A DNA stretch of 64,000 bases from Streptomyces sp. V1I1 (lineage in GTDB: Bacteria; Actinomycetota; Actinomycetes; Streptomycetales; Streptomycetaceae): the NCBI RefSeq assembly GCF_030817355.1, contig NZ_JAUSZH010000001.1, positions 4,811,501-4,875,500 of the forward strand, written 5' to 3'. Shown here piece by piece: positions 48,944 through 57,400 of this stretch. A program made the position numbers and the translations under genes. Below the pieces are notes generated by a model. The model was not told the origin of the DNA, searched no databases, and saw only the letters and a list, made by a program, of their open reading frames with translations. Position 1 is the stretch's first letter. Every line of letters starts with the position of its first letter.

Positions 48944-48983
48944 CCCGGCCCGGGGTGTTCCTCCAAACACCCCGGGGCCGGGG
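48944..48983 (+). terminator. Terminator after the ABC permease
   Basis: CCCGGCCCGGGGTGT pairs with ACACCCCGGGGCCGGG around TCCTCCAA, 29 bp past the stop. Confidence 0.75.
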
Positions 48984-49251
48984 TGTGCCCCCGTGCGAAT
49001 GCCTCCCGGACGACGTCCTGGGCCCCGCGGAGAGCCCCGGTCATCAGGTACACCTGCCCGACCTGCTGTTTCACGGTGTGCGGCGCGGAACTCCGCGGGC
49101 TCCTCGTCGGTCGATGCGGCTCCCGGTGGACGCACGCGCGAGGGTTCCGGACGCGGCTGTCACAGCCGCGTCGTACGCTGGAGACCCCCGGCCCGTTCGA
49201 CGTGTCGGGCGGTTCGCGTTGCCCACCCCCCGCCCCGGATGGAAGCCCTTC
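48984..49251 (+). promoter_or_regulatory. mfd upstream region with inverted repeat
   Basis: ACGCGGCTG-TCA-CAGCCGCGT is a perfect 9-bp dyad at 49151-49171. A possible -10, TACGCT, follows at 49174-49179, so the dyad covers the -35 region. The mfd start at 49252 has GGAAG upstream. No further gene is supported between the terminator and mfd. Confidence 0.45.
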
Positions 49252-52200
49252 ATGAGCCTGCACGGTCTGCTCGATGCCGTCGTACGTGACCCGGCGCTCG
49301 CCGACGCGGTGAAGGCTGCCGGTGACGGCCACCGTATGCATGTCGACCTGGTCGGCCCGCCCGCCGCCCGCGCCTTCGCGGTGGCCGCGCTCGCCCGCGA
49401 GTCCGGGCGGCCGGTGCTGGCCGTCACCGCGACCGGGCGCGAGGCCGAGGATCTCGCGGCGGCGCTGCGCTCGCTGCTGCCCGAGGAGGGCATCGCCGAG
49501 TACCCCTCGTGGGAGACGCTGCCGCACGAGCGGCTGTCGCCCCGTTCCGACACGGTGGGCCGCAGGATCGCGGTGCTGCGCAGGCTGGCCCACCCGGCGG
49601 ATGACGACCCGGCCGCCGGACCGGTCTCGGTCGTCGTCGCGCCGGTCCGTTCCGTGCTGCAGCCGCAGGTCAAGGGGCTCGGCGACCTGGAGCCTGTGGC
49701 GCTGCGGACCGGGGAGAGCGCCGATCTCGGTGAGGTCACGGAGGCGCTCGCCGCCGCCGCGTACTCCCGGGTCGAACTGGTCGAGAAGCGCGGCGAGTTC
49801 GCCGTCCGCGGCGGCATCCTCGATGTCTTCCCGCCGACCGAGGAGCACCCCCTTCGGGTGGAGTTCTGGGGCGACGACGTCGAGGAGATCCGGTACTTCA
49901 AGGTTGCCGACCAGCGCTCGCTCGAAGTCGCCGAGCACGGGCTGTGGGCCCCGCCCTGCCGCGAGCTGCTGCTGACCGACGACGTACGGCAACGGGCCGC
50001 GGCCCTCGCCGAACAACACCCCGAGCTGGGCGAGCTGCTCGGCAAGATCGCCGAGGGGATCGCGGTCGAGGGCATGGAGTCCCTCGCGCCGGTCCTCGTC
50101 GACGACATGGAGCTGCTGATCGACGTCCTGCCGAAGGGCTCGATGGCTGTCGTCTGCGACCCGGAGCGGGTGCGGACGCGGGCCGCGGATCTGGTGGCGA
50201 CGAGCCAGGAGTTCCTGCAGGCGTCCTGGGCGGCGACCGCTGGCGGCGGGGACGCCCCGATCGACGTCGACGCGGCCTCGCTGTGGGGGATCGCGGACGT
50301 ACGGGACCGGGCGCGCGAGCTCGGCATGATGTGGTGGTCCGTATCCCCGTTCGCCGCCGACGAGGAGCTGTCGGACGACACGATCAAGCTGGGGATGCAC
50401 GCCCCGGAGATGTACCGCGGCGACACGGCCCGCGCGCTCGCCGACACCAAGGGCTGGCTCGCGGACGGCTGGCGCACGGTGTACGTCACCGAGGCGCACG
50501 GTCCCGCGGCCCGTACCGTCGAGGTGCTGGGCGGCGAAGGCATCGCCGCCCGCCTCGACGCCGACCTCGCCGAGCTCTCCCCGTCCGTCGTCCATGTGGC
50601 CTGCGGCTCGATCGACTACGGCTTCATCGACCCGGGCCTCAAGCTCGCGGTGCTGACCGAGACCGACCTCTCCGGCCAGAAGGCGGCCGGCAAGGACGGT
50701 CAGCGGATGCCGGCCAAGCGCCGCAAGACGATCGACCCGCTCACCCTGGAGGCGGGCGACTACATCGTCCACGAGCAGCACGGCGTGGGCCGGTACATCG
50801 AGATGGTGCAGCGCACCGTGCAGACCGCGACCCGCGAGTATCTGCTCGTCGAGTACGCGCCCGCCAAGCGCGGCCAGCCCGGCGACCGGCTCTACATCCC
50901 CACCGACCAGCTGGAGCAGGTCACCAAGTACGTCGGCGGCGAGGCCCCGACCCTGCACCGGCTCGGCGGCGCCGACTGGACGAAGACCAAGGCGCGCGCG
51001 AAGAAGGCGGTCAAGGAGATCGCCGCCGACCTGATCAAGCTGTACAGCGCCCGGATGGCCGCCCCCGGCCACGCCTTCGGCCCGGACACACCCTGGCAGC
51101 GGGAGCTGGAGGACGCGTTCCCGTACGTCGAGACACCCGACCAGCTCTCCACGATCGCCGAGGTCAAGGAGGACATGGAGAAGACGGTCCCGATGGACCG
51201 CCTGATCTGCGGCGACGTCGGCTACGGAAAGACGGAGATCGCGGTACGGGCCGCGTTCAAGGCCGTCCAGGACGGCAAGCAGGCCGCGGTCCTGGTGCCG
51301 ACGACGCTGCTCGTGCAGCAGCACTTCGGCACCTTCTCCGAGCGCTACTCCCAATTCCCGGTGAATGTACGGGCGTTGTCCCGCTTCCAGTCCGACGCGG
51401 AGGCGAAGGCGACCCTGGAGGGCCTGCGGGACGGCTCGGTCGACATCGTCATCGGCACGCACCGCCTGTTCTCCGCCGAGACGAAGTTCAAGGACCTGGG
51501 ACTGGTCGTCGTCGACGAGGAGCAGCGCTTCGGCGTCGAGCACAAGGAGCAGCTGAAGAAGCTCCGCGCGAACGTCGACGTACTGACCATGTCGGCAACC
51601 CCCATCCCGCGCACCCTGGAGATGGCGGTCACCGGCATCCGCGAGATGTCGACGATCACAACGCCTCCGGAGGAGCGGCACCCCGTGCTCACCTTCGTCG
51701 GGCCGTACGAGGAGAAGCAGCTGGGCGCGGCCATCCGCCGTGAACTGCTGCGCGAGGGCCAGGTCTTCTACATCCACAACCGGGTCGAGTCCATCGACCG
51801 GGCCGCGGCCCGGCTGCGCGACATCGTGCCCGAGGCCCGCATCGCGACCGCACACGGCCAGATGCACGAGTCGGCGCTCGAGCAGGTCGTGGTGGACTTC
51901 TGGGAGAAGAAGTTCGACGTCCTCGTCTCGACCACGATCGTCGAGTCGGGCATCGACATCTCCAACGCGAACACGCTGATCGTCGAGCGTGGCGACAACT
52001 TCGGTCTCTCGCAGCTGCATCAGCTGCGCGGCCGGGTGGGCCGGGGCCGCGAGCGCGGTTACGCGTACTTCCTCTACCCGCCGGAGAAGCCGCTCACCGA
52101 GACCGCCCACGAGCGCCTGGCGACCATCGCCCAGCACACCGAGATGGGCGCGGGGATGTACGTCGCGATGAAGGACCTGGAGATCCGCGGCGCGGGCAAT

Positions 52201-52782
52201 CTGCTCGGCGGCGAGCAGTCCGGCCATATCGCGGGCGTCGGGTTCGACCTGTACATCCGCATGGTGGGCGAGGCGGTCGCCGACTACCGCGCCGCGGTCG
52301 AGGGCGGCGTGGAGGAGGAGCCCCCGCTCGAGGTCAAGATCGAGCTCCCGGTCGACGCGCATGTCCCGCACGACTACGCACCGGGCGAGCGGCTGCGTCT
52401 CCAGGCGTACCGCGCGATCGCCTCCGCCAACTCGGAGGAGGACATCAAGGCGGTCCGCGAAGAGCTCACGGACCGCTACGGCAAGCTCCCGGAGCCGGTC
52501 GAGAACCTGCTCCTGGTGGCGGGCCTGCGGATGCTGGCCAGGGCGTGCGGGGTGGGCGAGATCGTGCTCCAGGGCTCCAACATCCGCTTCGCGCCGGTGG
52601 AGTTGAGAGAGTCGCAGGAGCTGCGGCTCAAGCGTCTCTACCCGCGTACGGTCATCAAGCCGGCGGTCCACCAGATCCTGGTGCCCCGCCCGACGGCGGG
52701 CAAGATCGGCGGGAAGCCGGTGGTGGGGCGGGAACTGCTGGCGTGGACGGGCGAGTTCCTGACGACGATCCTGGGGTCTTAG
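49252..52782 (+). CDS. mfd: Transcription-repair coupling factor Mfd
   Basis: The protein has 1176 residues from ATG 49252, a normal length; the frame is open upstream but without similarity. UvrB-like module at the N-terminus (SLLPEEGIAEYPSWETLPHERLSPRSDTVGRR), RNA polymerase-interacting domain near residue 503 (GDYIVHEQHGVGRYIEM), then the helicase: GDVGYGKTEIAVRA (Walker A, about 653), DEEQRFG (about 752), MSATPIPRTLEMA, and HQLRGRVGR. The C-terminal TRCF domain has LRLQAYRAIASA. It removes RNA polymerase stalled at lesions and recruits UvrA. Confidence 0.97.
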   Translation: MSLHGLLDAVVRDPALADAVKAAGDGHRMHVDLVGPPAARAFAVAALARESGRPVLAVTATGREAEDLAAALRSLLPEEGIAEYPSWETLPHERLSPRSDTVGRRIAVLRRLAHPADDDPAAGPVSVVVAPVRSVLQPQVKGLGDLEPVALRTGESADLGEVTEALAAAAYSRVELVEKRGEFAVRGGILDVFPPTEEHPLRVEFWGDDVEEIRYFKVADQRSLEVAEHGLWAPPCRELLLTDDVRQRAAALAEQHPELGELLGKIAEGIAVEGMESLAPVLVDDMELLIDVLPKGSMAVVCDPERVRTRAADLVATSQEFLQASWAATAGGGDAPIDVDAASLWGIADVRDRARELGMMWWSVSPFAADEELSDDTIKLGMHAPEMYRGDTARALADTKGWLADGWRTVYVTEAHGPAARTVEVLGGEGIAARLDADLAELSPSVVHVACGSIDYGFIDPGLKLAVLTETDLSGQKAAGKDGQRMPAKRRKTIDPLTLEAGDYIVHEQHGVGRYIEMVQRTVQTATREYLLVEYAPAKRGQPGDRLYIPTDQLEQVTKYVGGEAPTLHRLGGADWTKTKARAKKAVKEIAADLIKLYSARMAAPGHAFGPDTPWQRELEDAFPYVETPDQLSTIAEVKEDMEKTVPMDRLICGDVGYGKTEIAVRAAFKAVQDGKQAAVLVPTTLLVQQHFGTFSERYSQFPVNVRALSRFQSDAEAKATLEGLRDGSVDIVIGTHRLFSAETKFKDLGLVVVDEEQRFGVEHKEQLKKLRANVDVLTMSATPIPRTLEMAVTGIREMSTITTPPEERHPVLTFVGPYEEKQLGAAIRRELLREGQVFYIHNRVESIDRAAARLRDIVPEARIATAHGQMHESALEQVVVDFWEKKFDVLVSTTIVESGIDISNANTLIVERGDNFGLSQLHQLRGRVGRGRERGYAYFLYPPEKPLTETAHERLATIAQHTEMGAGMYVAMKDLEIRGAGNLLGGEQSGHIAGVGFDLYIRMVGEAVADYRAAVEGGVEEEPPLEVKIELPVDAHVPHDYAPGERLRLQAYRAIASANSEEDIKAVREELTDRYGKLPEPVENLLLVAGLRMLARACGVGEIVLQGSNIRFAPVELRESQELRLKRLYPRTVIKPAVHQILVPRPTAGKIGGKPVVGRELLAWTGEFLTTILGS

Positions 52783-52835
52783 CCGCCTTGCCCGCCACGC
52801 GAAAGCCCCCGACTAGAGCCCGGTGTCGGGATCGG

Positions 52836-53720
52836 TCAGTCGTAGTGGGGTTTGCCGAACTCTTCGATCAGCACGGGATACTGCTCTCCACCGTGTCCGG
52901 CGGCGATCGAGCGGTCGGCCATCGCCTTGATCAACTTCGGTAGTTCGGCGTTGACGCCCCCCGCCTCGCTCTCCTCTATCAGGTGTGCCATCGCCCGCGC
53001 GTCGGTCTCCAGGGCCGACACCTCGGCCGGGAAGGAGCCGCTGTCGATCTGCTCGGCATACCCCGGCAGCCATGCGGCCACACCGGCAGCGATCTGCTGC
53101 GCAAACGGCGCATACGTTGCGGCGTCAACACCGGCCGTCCTGAGCAGGGCAGTGCCCTGGAGCCAGGCGTTCAGGACGCTCCACATCATGGCCAGGCCGG
53201 CTACGTCGTACAGGGACGCCAGCCCTTGGTCCGCGCCAAGGTAGGTGACGGTACCGAGCGCGTCGAGTGTTGACTTGTGTGCCTCGAAGTCCGACTGCGG
53301 CCCGCTGTGCAGGATCACTGCCTCGGCGGTCCCGATCGCCGGCGGGATGGCCATGATGGCGCCGTCCAGGTAACGGGCGTCGCGCTGCTCGGCCCATTGG
53401 GCGGCTTGCCGGGCCTGGGCCGAGTCGCCCGAGGTCAGATTGATCAACATCGTGCCGCCCAGCTCGACATCGCTCGCGCCGAACAGCTCGTGCATGGCCT
53501 GGTAGTCGGTGACGCAGATGATCGTCAGGGAACCTGCTTTGAGCGCGTCGCCAACCGTTGGCGCCAGCCGTGCGCCCTCGGCCACCAACTGGTCGGCCTT
53601 GGAGGCCGTACGGTTCCACACGGTTGTGGGATGCCCGGCTTTCAGGAACGCGCCGGCGAGTGCCTGGCCCATCAGTCCGAGTCCGATGACTGTCACGGGT
53701 GTATCGGTTTTGTTGTTCAT
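52836..53720 (-). CDS. NAD(P)-dependent imine-reductase-like oxidoreductase
   Basis: The protein has 294 residues from ATG at 53720. It belongs to the beta-hydroxyacid dehydrogenase/imine reductase superfamily: VTVIGLGLMGQALAGAFLKAGH, then TTVWNRTASKADQL, as in bacterial imine reductases (IRED); NLTSGDSAQARQAAQWAEQRDARYLDGAIMAIP follows. It reduces cyclic imines or related carbonyls with NADPH; the substrate is not predictable. It is divergent from a MerR regulator, with an operator-like site between. It begins the accessory region after mfd. Confidence 0.88.
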   Translation of the reverse strand: MNNKTDTPVTVIGLGLMGQALAGAFLKAGHPTTVWNRTASKADQLVAEGARLAPTVGDALKAGSLTIICVTDYQAMHELFGASDVELGGTMLINLTSGDSAQARQAAQWAEQRDARYLDGAIMAIPPAIGTAEAVILHSGPQSDFEAHKSTLDALGTVTYLGADQGLASLYDVAGLAMMWSVLNAWLQGTALLRTAGVDAATYAPFAQQIAAGVAAWLPGYAEQIDSGSFPAEVSALETDARAMAHLIEESEAGGVNAELPKLIKAMADRSIAAGHGGEQYPVLIEEFGKPHYD

Positions 53721-53730
53721 GGCAGCATCG

Positions 53731-53759
53731 TCAACGTTGATACCGGTGTGAAGGTCAAG
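53731..53759. promoter_or_regulatory. MerR-type operator/promoter
   Basis: On the minus strand CTTGACCTTCACACCGG continues to TATCAACGTTGA, resembling the TTGACCTT...dyad promoters activated by MerR proteins. The central ACCGGT is palindromic. It lies between the divergent reductase and merR starts. Confidence 0.55.
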
Positions 53760-53769
53760 CGAGGTTTCG

Positions 53770-54177
53770 ATGCGGATCGGGGAACTGAGTCGTCGGACGG
53801 GCGTCAACGCCCATCAGTTGCGCTACTACGAGGCCCGGGGCCTGCTGGAGGCAGACCGCGGCGCGAACGGTTACCGCGAATACGACGAGAGCGCCGTGCT
53901 GCGGGTGAAGCAGATCCGGCACCTGCTTGGTGCCGGTTTATCCTCCGAGGACATCGCATACCTGCTGCCCTGTGCGGCCGGAGAGGCCCCGGAGCTGCCC
54001 GGGTGTCCCGAGTTGCTGGCCGCGATGCGGTCACGGCTACAGCGACTGGACGATCAGATGGACAGGCTCGCTCAATCCCGCGACGCTCTTGCCGACTACA
54101 TCGATGCGGCCGAGCGAATGGGCAACGAGGGCTATCCACCCTTTGACGATGCTGACCTGGAGCCCGTCCCCGCCTGA
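53770..54177 (+). CDS. MerR-family regulator
   Basis: The protein has 135 residues from ATG 53770, with GCGAGG upstream. Typical MerR N-terminus: MRIGELSRRTGVNAHQLRYYEARGLLEADRGANGYREYDESAVLRVKQI, then a long dimerisation helix. Two cysteines occur (LPCAAG, PGCPEL), but no clear metal-site arrangement, so it may sense an organic ligand. It probably controls the divergent reductase gene. Confidence 0.92.
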   Translation: MRIGELSRRTGVNAHQLRYYEARGLLEADRGANGYREYDESAVLRVKQIRHLLGAGLSSEDIAYLLPCAAGEAPELPGCPELLAAMRSRLQRLDDQMDRLAQSRDALADYIDAAERMGNEGYPPFDDADLEPVPA

Positions 54178-54596
54178 GCAGCCGGGGTGTCCCGTCTTGC
54201 GGAACCGTCTCGACCAGCAGCACCCGCCGGCCTGCGAGACCACCGCCGACGCCCCGGCCTGGACCCGAACACGCGGAGACAGAGCCGCACGCTTCACCTG
54301 GTGAGTGACTTCTTTCCCGCGGTGGACGGAGCCTCGACAAGCCCCATCTCCCCAGGTCAGGAGCGCTCTCTACTCATTCGATCAGCATCCGGGACGCCCA
54401 ACACCGTGAAAGCCCAGGTTAAGGAACACCCGCGGGACAAGCCTTCGGCGGGGCGGTGTTCCAGAACCTGAGCAGGCCCGCTGCCAGTTGGATCAGGTCT
54501 GCCGCTGACCTGCACCGACACGCGAGGGGGACGACGGTCGAGGTTAAACTCAAGCTAAGTACGGCTTGGCATCTCCGGTGCCCTTCACCAGCCAGG
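54178..54596. other. Intergenic stretch in the accessory region
   Basis: No open frame with coding character is seen. The base composition is less biased than in core genes, and an A/T-richer patch lies near 54540-54560. This may be degenerate former coding sequence. Confidence 0.4.
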
Positions 54597-54788
54597 TCAG
54601 CCGGGCCGGTTCGGCGGCTCCTCGTCCTCGCCCTCATCCCTGAGATCGGCCTCGCGCAACGCGCGTGCAGCGCGGCGCCAGGAATCCAAAACGCCAGGGA
54701 GTTGGTCCAGAATGCCCTTGACGACGAATAGCGTCACAGTGATCACGCCTGAGATCGTCAAGATGGCGAGGGTAAGGCTGTCTCCCAC
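54597..54788 (-). CDS. Small single-helix membrane protein
   Basis: The protein has 63 residues from GTG at 54788, with GAGAGG upstream. One membrane helix (LTLAILTISGVITVTLFVV, about 5-23) is followed by an amphipathic basic stretch (SWRRAARALREADL) and an acidic Pro-rich tail (DEGEDEEPPNRP). I do not recognise it. It is divergent from the Cys-rich ORF at 54853. Confidence 0.45.
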   Translation of the reverse strand: MGDSLTLAILTISGVITVTLFVVKGILDQLPGVLDSWRRAARALREADLRDEGEDEEPPNRPG

Positions 54789-54834
54789 GGTCCGGCCTCT
54801 CTGATGAGTGGCCGAACCTCTCCCGACGGGATCA

Positions 54835-54862
54835 GTTCGACCATTTCTAAACATGGTCGAAC
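54835..54862. repeat. Perfect 10-bp inverted repeat between two small divergent ORFs
   Basis: GTTCGACCAT (54835-54844) and ATGGTCGAAC (54853-54862) are separated by TTCTAAAC. The right arm contains the putative ATG of the Cys-rich ORF. It has the form of a dimeric regulator site. Confidence 0.65.
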
Positions 54863-55098
54863 CGAGTTCCCGCCGACACAGAAATTCAGTTCGGGGGCAG
54901 GGAGCCCCCTGGTGCAGGTACTGCGGGTCATACGTGGAGCAGGGGTGGCCTTGCGAGGGCCAACAGTGCACACAGGAAGTGGTGCCGGCCACTGATCCCG
55001 CCTACATCTGTTCTTCCTGGCACCCCAGCACTGTGGCCGGGCCGCCCAGGGAGCGGACAGGCCAGTCAGTGACGGACCTGAGATTGCTTGGACTCTAG
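54853..55098 (+). CDS. Hypothetical Cys-rich small ORF
   Basis: The ORF has 81 codons. APWCRYCGSYVEQGWPCEGQQC looks like a small zinc-binding knuckle. The third-position bias is weaker than in core genes, and no ribosome-binding site is clear, so it may be a decayed or horizontally acquired ORF. Confidence 0.3.
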   Translation: MVEPSSRRHRNSVRGQGAPWCRYCGSYVEQGWPCEGQQCTQEVVPATDPAYICSSWHPSTVAGPPRERTGQSVTDLRLLGL

Positions 55099-55578
55099 CG
55101 GGGGTTCGCGGCGGCAGTGGAGAATCGCCGATTGCGGCGCAGGACACAGTCCCTTGTGCGATCCTGACTGGCTGTTCAAGTGCCGAAGCCGAGCTGACTC
55201 CGTCGTGCTGTGCTGTCTGGAACGGGGGCTCTGACCTGGTCCTCCTCATGAAAGTCGGGAGCCGTCCCTGTATGGGGGGAGGGGGCCGAGGCGGGTGACC
55301 AGGGGCGTTCCGGCGTCGTGCGGAACTCGCGTACTGCGCTGGGCATCACGTCTTCCAGCATGGTGACGGTGCTCCAGTAGGCCACGGGTCGCGGACGGCC
55401 GTTTCAGGTGGCTGGATCGTGGCTGGATCCGCGCCGGCTTTTCGGTGTTTCCGCAGGTCGAAAATCTGGTTCGGATGTTCCGCTTCAACGTGTGGTTGAT
55501 GCCGCCCCCTGTTTCCGGACGGCTCCGGCGCGCCCACGGAGAGCCACCCGCACCGGTCCAGTGACCCACCTCACACCC
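55099..55578. other. Non-coding or degenerate stretch before the FAD oxidoreductase
   Basis: No frame with convincing codon bias, domain or ribosome-binding site was seen. The frames present are short and uneven in composition. Confidence 0.4.
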
Positions 55579-55639
55579 GGCTCCTGTCAGGAATCGCTGC
55601 GCTGTCCCGCTCAAGGGGCAAGCGATTCAGACAGGAGCC
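55579..55639 (+). promoter_or_regulatory. ECF-type promoter and RBS-sequestering inverted repeat
   Basis: GGCTCCTGTC-AG-GAATCGCT (55579-55598) is the inverse of AGCGATTC-A-GACAGGAGCC (55621-55639); 18 bp pair around a 2/1 bulge. TGTCAGG (55585-55591), then 16 bases, then CGCT (55608-55611) resembles the TGTCACA-N16-CGTC promoter described for ECF41 factors. CAGGAG in the right arm is the ribosome-binding site of ATG 55645. Confidence 0.55.
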
Positions 55640-55644
55640 ACACC

Positions 55645-56859
55645 ATGAAGCACCGCATCCTCGTCCTCGGCGCCGGTTACGCCGGGGCCTTCGCCGCCGG
55701 GAGCCTGGCCCGCCGCCTCTCGCCCGCCGACACCGAGATCACCGTCGTCAACGCCGAGCCGGTCTTCGTCGAGCGGATGCGCCTGCACCAGCTCGCGGCG
55801 GGCCGGGAACTCGCGACCCGGCGGCTCGCCGACGTGTTCGCGGGCACCGGGGTACGGCTGCGCGTGGCGCGTGTCACCGCGGTGGACCCGGAGCGCAGGA
55901 CTGTCGCCGTGACGGGCGAGGATGGTGACGGCGAGCTCGGGTACGACACGCTGCTGTACACGCTCGGCAGCCGGGTCGCCGACCACGGTGTCCCCGGTGT
56001 GGCCGAGCACGCCTTCGACGTCGCGGGACGGCCGTCGGCGCTGCGGCTGCGCGCACGCCTGGACAGTCTGGGCGGAGTCGGCACCGTACTGGTCGTCGGC
56101 GAGGGCCTGACCGGCATCGAGACCGCCACCGAGATCGCCGAGTCGCGTCCCGGTCTTTCCGTGGCGCTCGCCGCCCGTGGTGAGGTGGGAGCCTGGCTCT
56201 CCCCGGGGGCCCGGCTCCACCTGCGCGAGGCCTTCGACCGGCTGGGCGTCACCGTCCACGAGTACACCGGCATCGAAGCCGTCGGGGCGACGTACGCGGT
56301 CGGCGCGGACGGCACCTCCTTCCCGGTCGGCGCGACCGTGTGGACGGCCGGGTTCGCCGTCGCCCCCATCGCGGCCGCCGCCGGTCTCGAGGTCACCGAG
56401 GACGGCCGGATCGTCGTCGACGACACCATGCGCTCGGTCTCGCACCCGGACGTCTACGCCGCGGGCGACAGCGCGTACGCGATCGGCGCGAACGGCCGGC
56501 CGCTGCCGATGTCCTGCGCCTCGGCAGGACATACCAACATGCAGGCGACGGACGCGATCGTGGGACGGCTGACCGGACGCCGGGTTCCGAGCGGCAAGAA
56601 GACCTACATCGGCAATCACATCAGCCTCGGGCGGTACGACGCGATCTTTCAGATGGTCGATGGCGACGTAAGGGCGAAGTCCTGGTTCGTGGGTGGCCGG
56701 AAGGCCGCGCGGCTCAAGGCGGGCGTCCTCAGGGGCAGCCTGTGGGGCGTCTCGAACCCGACCTTCGGCATGCCGAAGCGCAAGCGCCGCCTGACCGCCA
56801 CCACGACGGCTGCCAGCACCACGGCGACTGCCACCGCGCCCGAGAATGCTGCCGCATAA
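55645..56859 (+). CDS. FAD-dependent NAD(P)H oxidoreductase (NDH-2-like)
   Basis: The protein has 404 residues from ATG 55645. Two dinucleotide-binding folds: RILVLGAGYAGAFAAGSLARRL at the N-terminus (FAD) and TVLVVGEGLTGIETATEIAE near residue 150 (NAD(P)H). HPDVYAAGDSAY is the second FAD motif. The Thr/Ala-rich C-terminus replaces the membrane-anchoring end of some NDH-2 enzymes. It is followed 10 bp later by the ECF sigma gene; oxidoreductase partners are typical of the ECF41 group and are usually the sigma factor's own target. Confidence 0.9.
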   Translation: MKHRILVLGAGYAGAFAAGSLARRLSPADTEITVVNAEPVFVERMRLHQLAAGRELATRRLADVFAGTGVRLRVARVTAVDPERRTVAVTGEDGDGELGYDTLLYTLGSRVADHGVPGVAEHAFDVAGRPSALRLRARLDSLGGVGTVLVVGEGLTGIETATEIAESRPGLSVALAARGEVGAWLSPGARLHLREAFDRLGVTVHEYTGIEAVGATYAVGADGTSFPVGATVWTAGFAVAPIAAAAGLEVTEDGRIVVDDTMRSVSHPDVYAAGDSAYAIGANGRPLPMSCASAGHTNMQATDAIVGRLTGRRVPSGKKTYIGNHISLGRYDAIFQMVDGDVRAKSWFVGGRKAARLKAGVLRGSLWGVSNPTFGMPKRKRRLTATTTAASTTATATAPENAAA

Positions 56860-56869
56860 GGTCGTCTGC

Positions 56870-57269
56870 ATGGACAGCACCGCCGCTGATCGCTTCGAGG
56901 CCGGCCGGGCACGGCTGGCCTCGCTCGCGTACCGTCTGCTCGGCTCGGCAGCCGACGCCGAGGACGTCGTGCAGGACGCGTACCTGCGCTGGCACGCCGC
57001 TGACCGGGGGCGGATCGAGGTGCCGGAGGCGTGGCTGGCCAAGGTCGTCACCAACCTGTGCCTGGACCGGCTCCGCTCGGCACCGGCGCGCCGCGAACGC
57101 GCGGCCGGCGCCTGGATGCCCGAGCCACTTCTCGACGGCGACCCGATGCTCGGCCCGGCCGACACCTTCGAGCAGCGCGAATCGGTCTCGCTCGCCGTCC
57201 TGACCCTGATGGAGCGACTCTCACCGGTCGAACGGGCCGTCTACGTCCTGCGCGAGGTGTTCTCCTACC
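56870..57269 (+). pseudogene. ECF41-like sigma factor (SigJ type), 5' part, split by IS607-type element
   Basis: ATG 56870 starts MDSTAADRFEAGRARLASLAYRLLGSAADAEDVVQDAYLRW (sigma region 2) and the linker WMPEPLLDGDPMLGPADTFEQRESVSLAVLTLMERLSPVERAVYVLREVFSY (region 4 start). The frame then enters the inserted element and stops at TAA 57275-57277. Joining 57269 to 59544 restores FSYPHSEIAGILDISESASQQHVHRARRRV and gives 312 residues in total. The inactivated gene probably no longer drives the oxidoreductase promoter upstream. Confidence 0.92.
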
Positions 57270-57400
57270 GTTCCTAAAGACTGAGCGGGAGTGAGTCCTG
57301 TTGCCAGAACCCGTGCTCAGCCGTGTGCCCCGAACGGTGTTGGGCACACTGGTCCCCCGCTTTCGCTCTCACGTCCGGCGCAACGGGTCGTGTCCGTTGT
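57270..57400 (-). ncRNA. Predicted omega RNA at the TnpB 3' end of the IS607-type element
   Basis: Only about four bases lie between the tnpB stop and the element end, so a guide RNA scaffold must overlap the coding end. A hairpin GTGTGCCC/GGGCACAC (57323-57349) is visible there. The guide would then come from the sigma gene on the minus strand, starting GGTAGGAGAACACC. The 5' limit is unknown. Confidence 0.4.

Noticed and set aside
47263..52671. A 1802-codon open frame on the minus strand opposite mfd and the ABC permease
   Set aside because: It is the antisense shadow of strongly biased G/C coding DNA. The plus strand encodes clear Mfd and FtsX proteins, and the minus frame has no domain character or start signal.
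52808..52830. Terminator after mfd (CCCGAC/GTCGGG)
   Set aside because: Only six base pairs with a long loop; too weak to annotate.
55246..55614. A 122-codon minus-strand frame upstream of the FAD oxidoreductase
   Set aside because: No ribosome-binding site, no codon bias and no recognisable domain; it also covers the predicted promoter.
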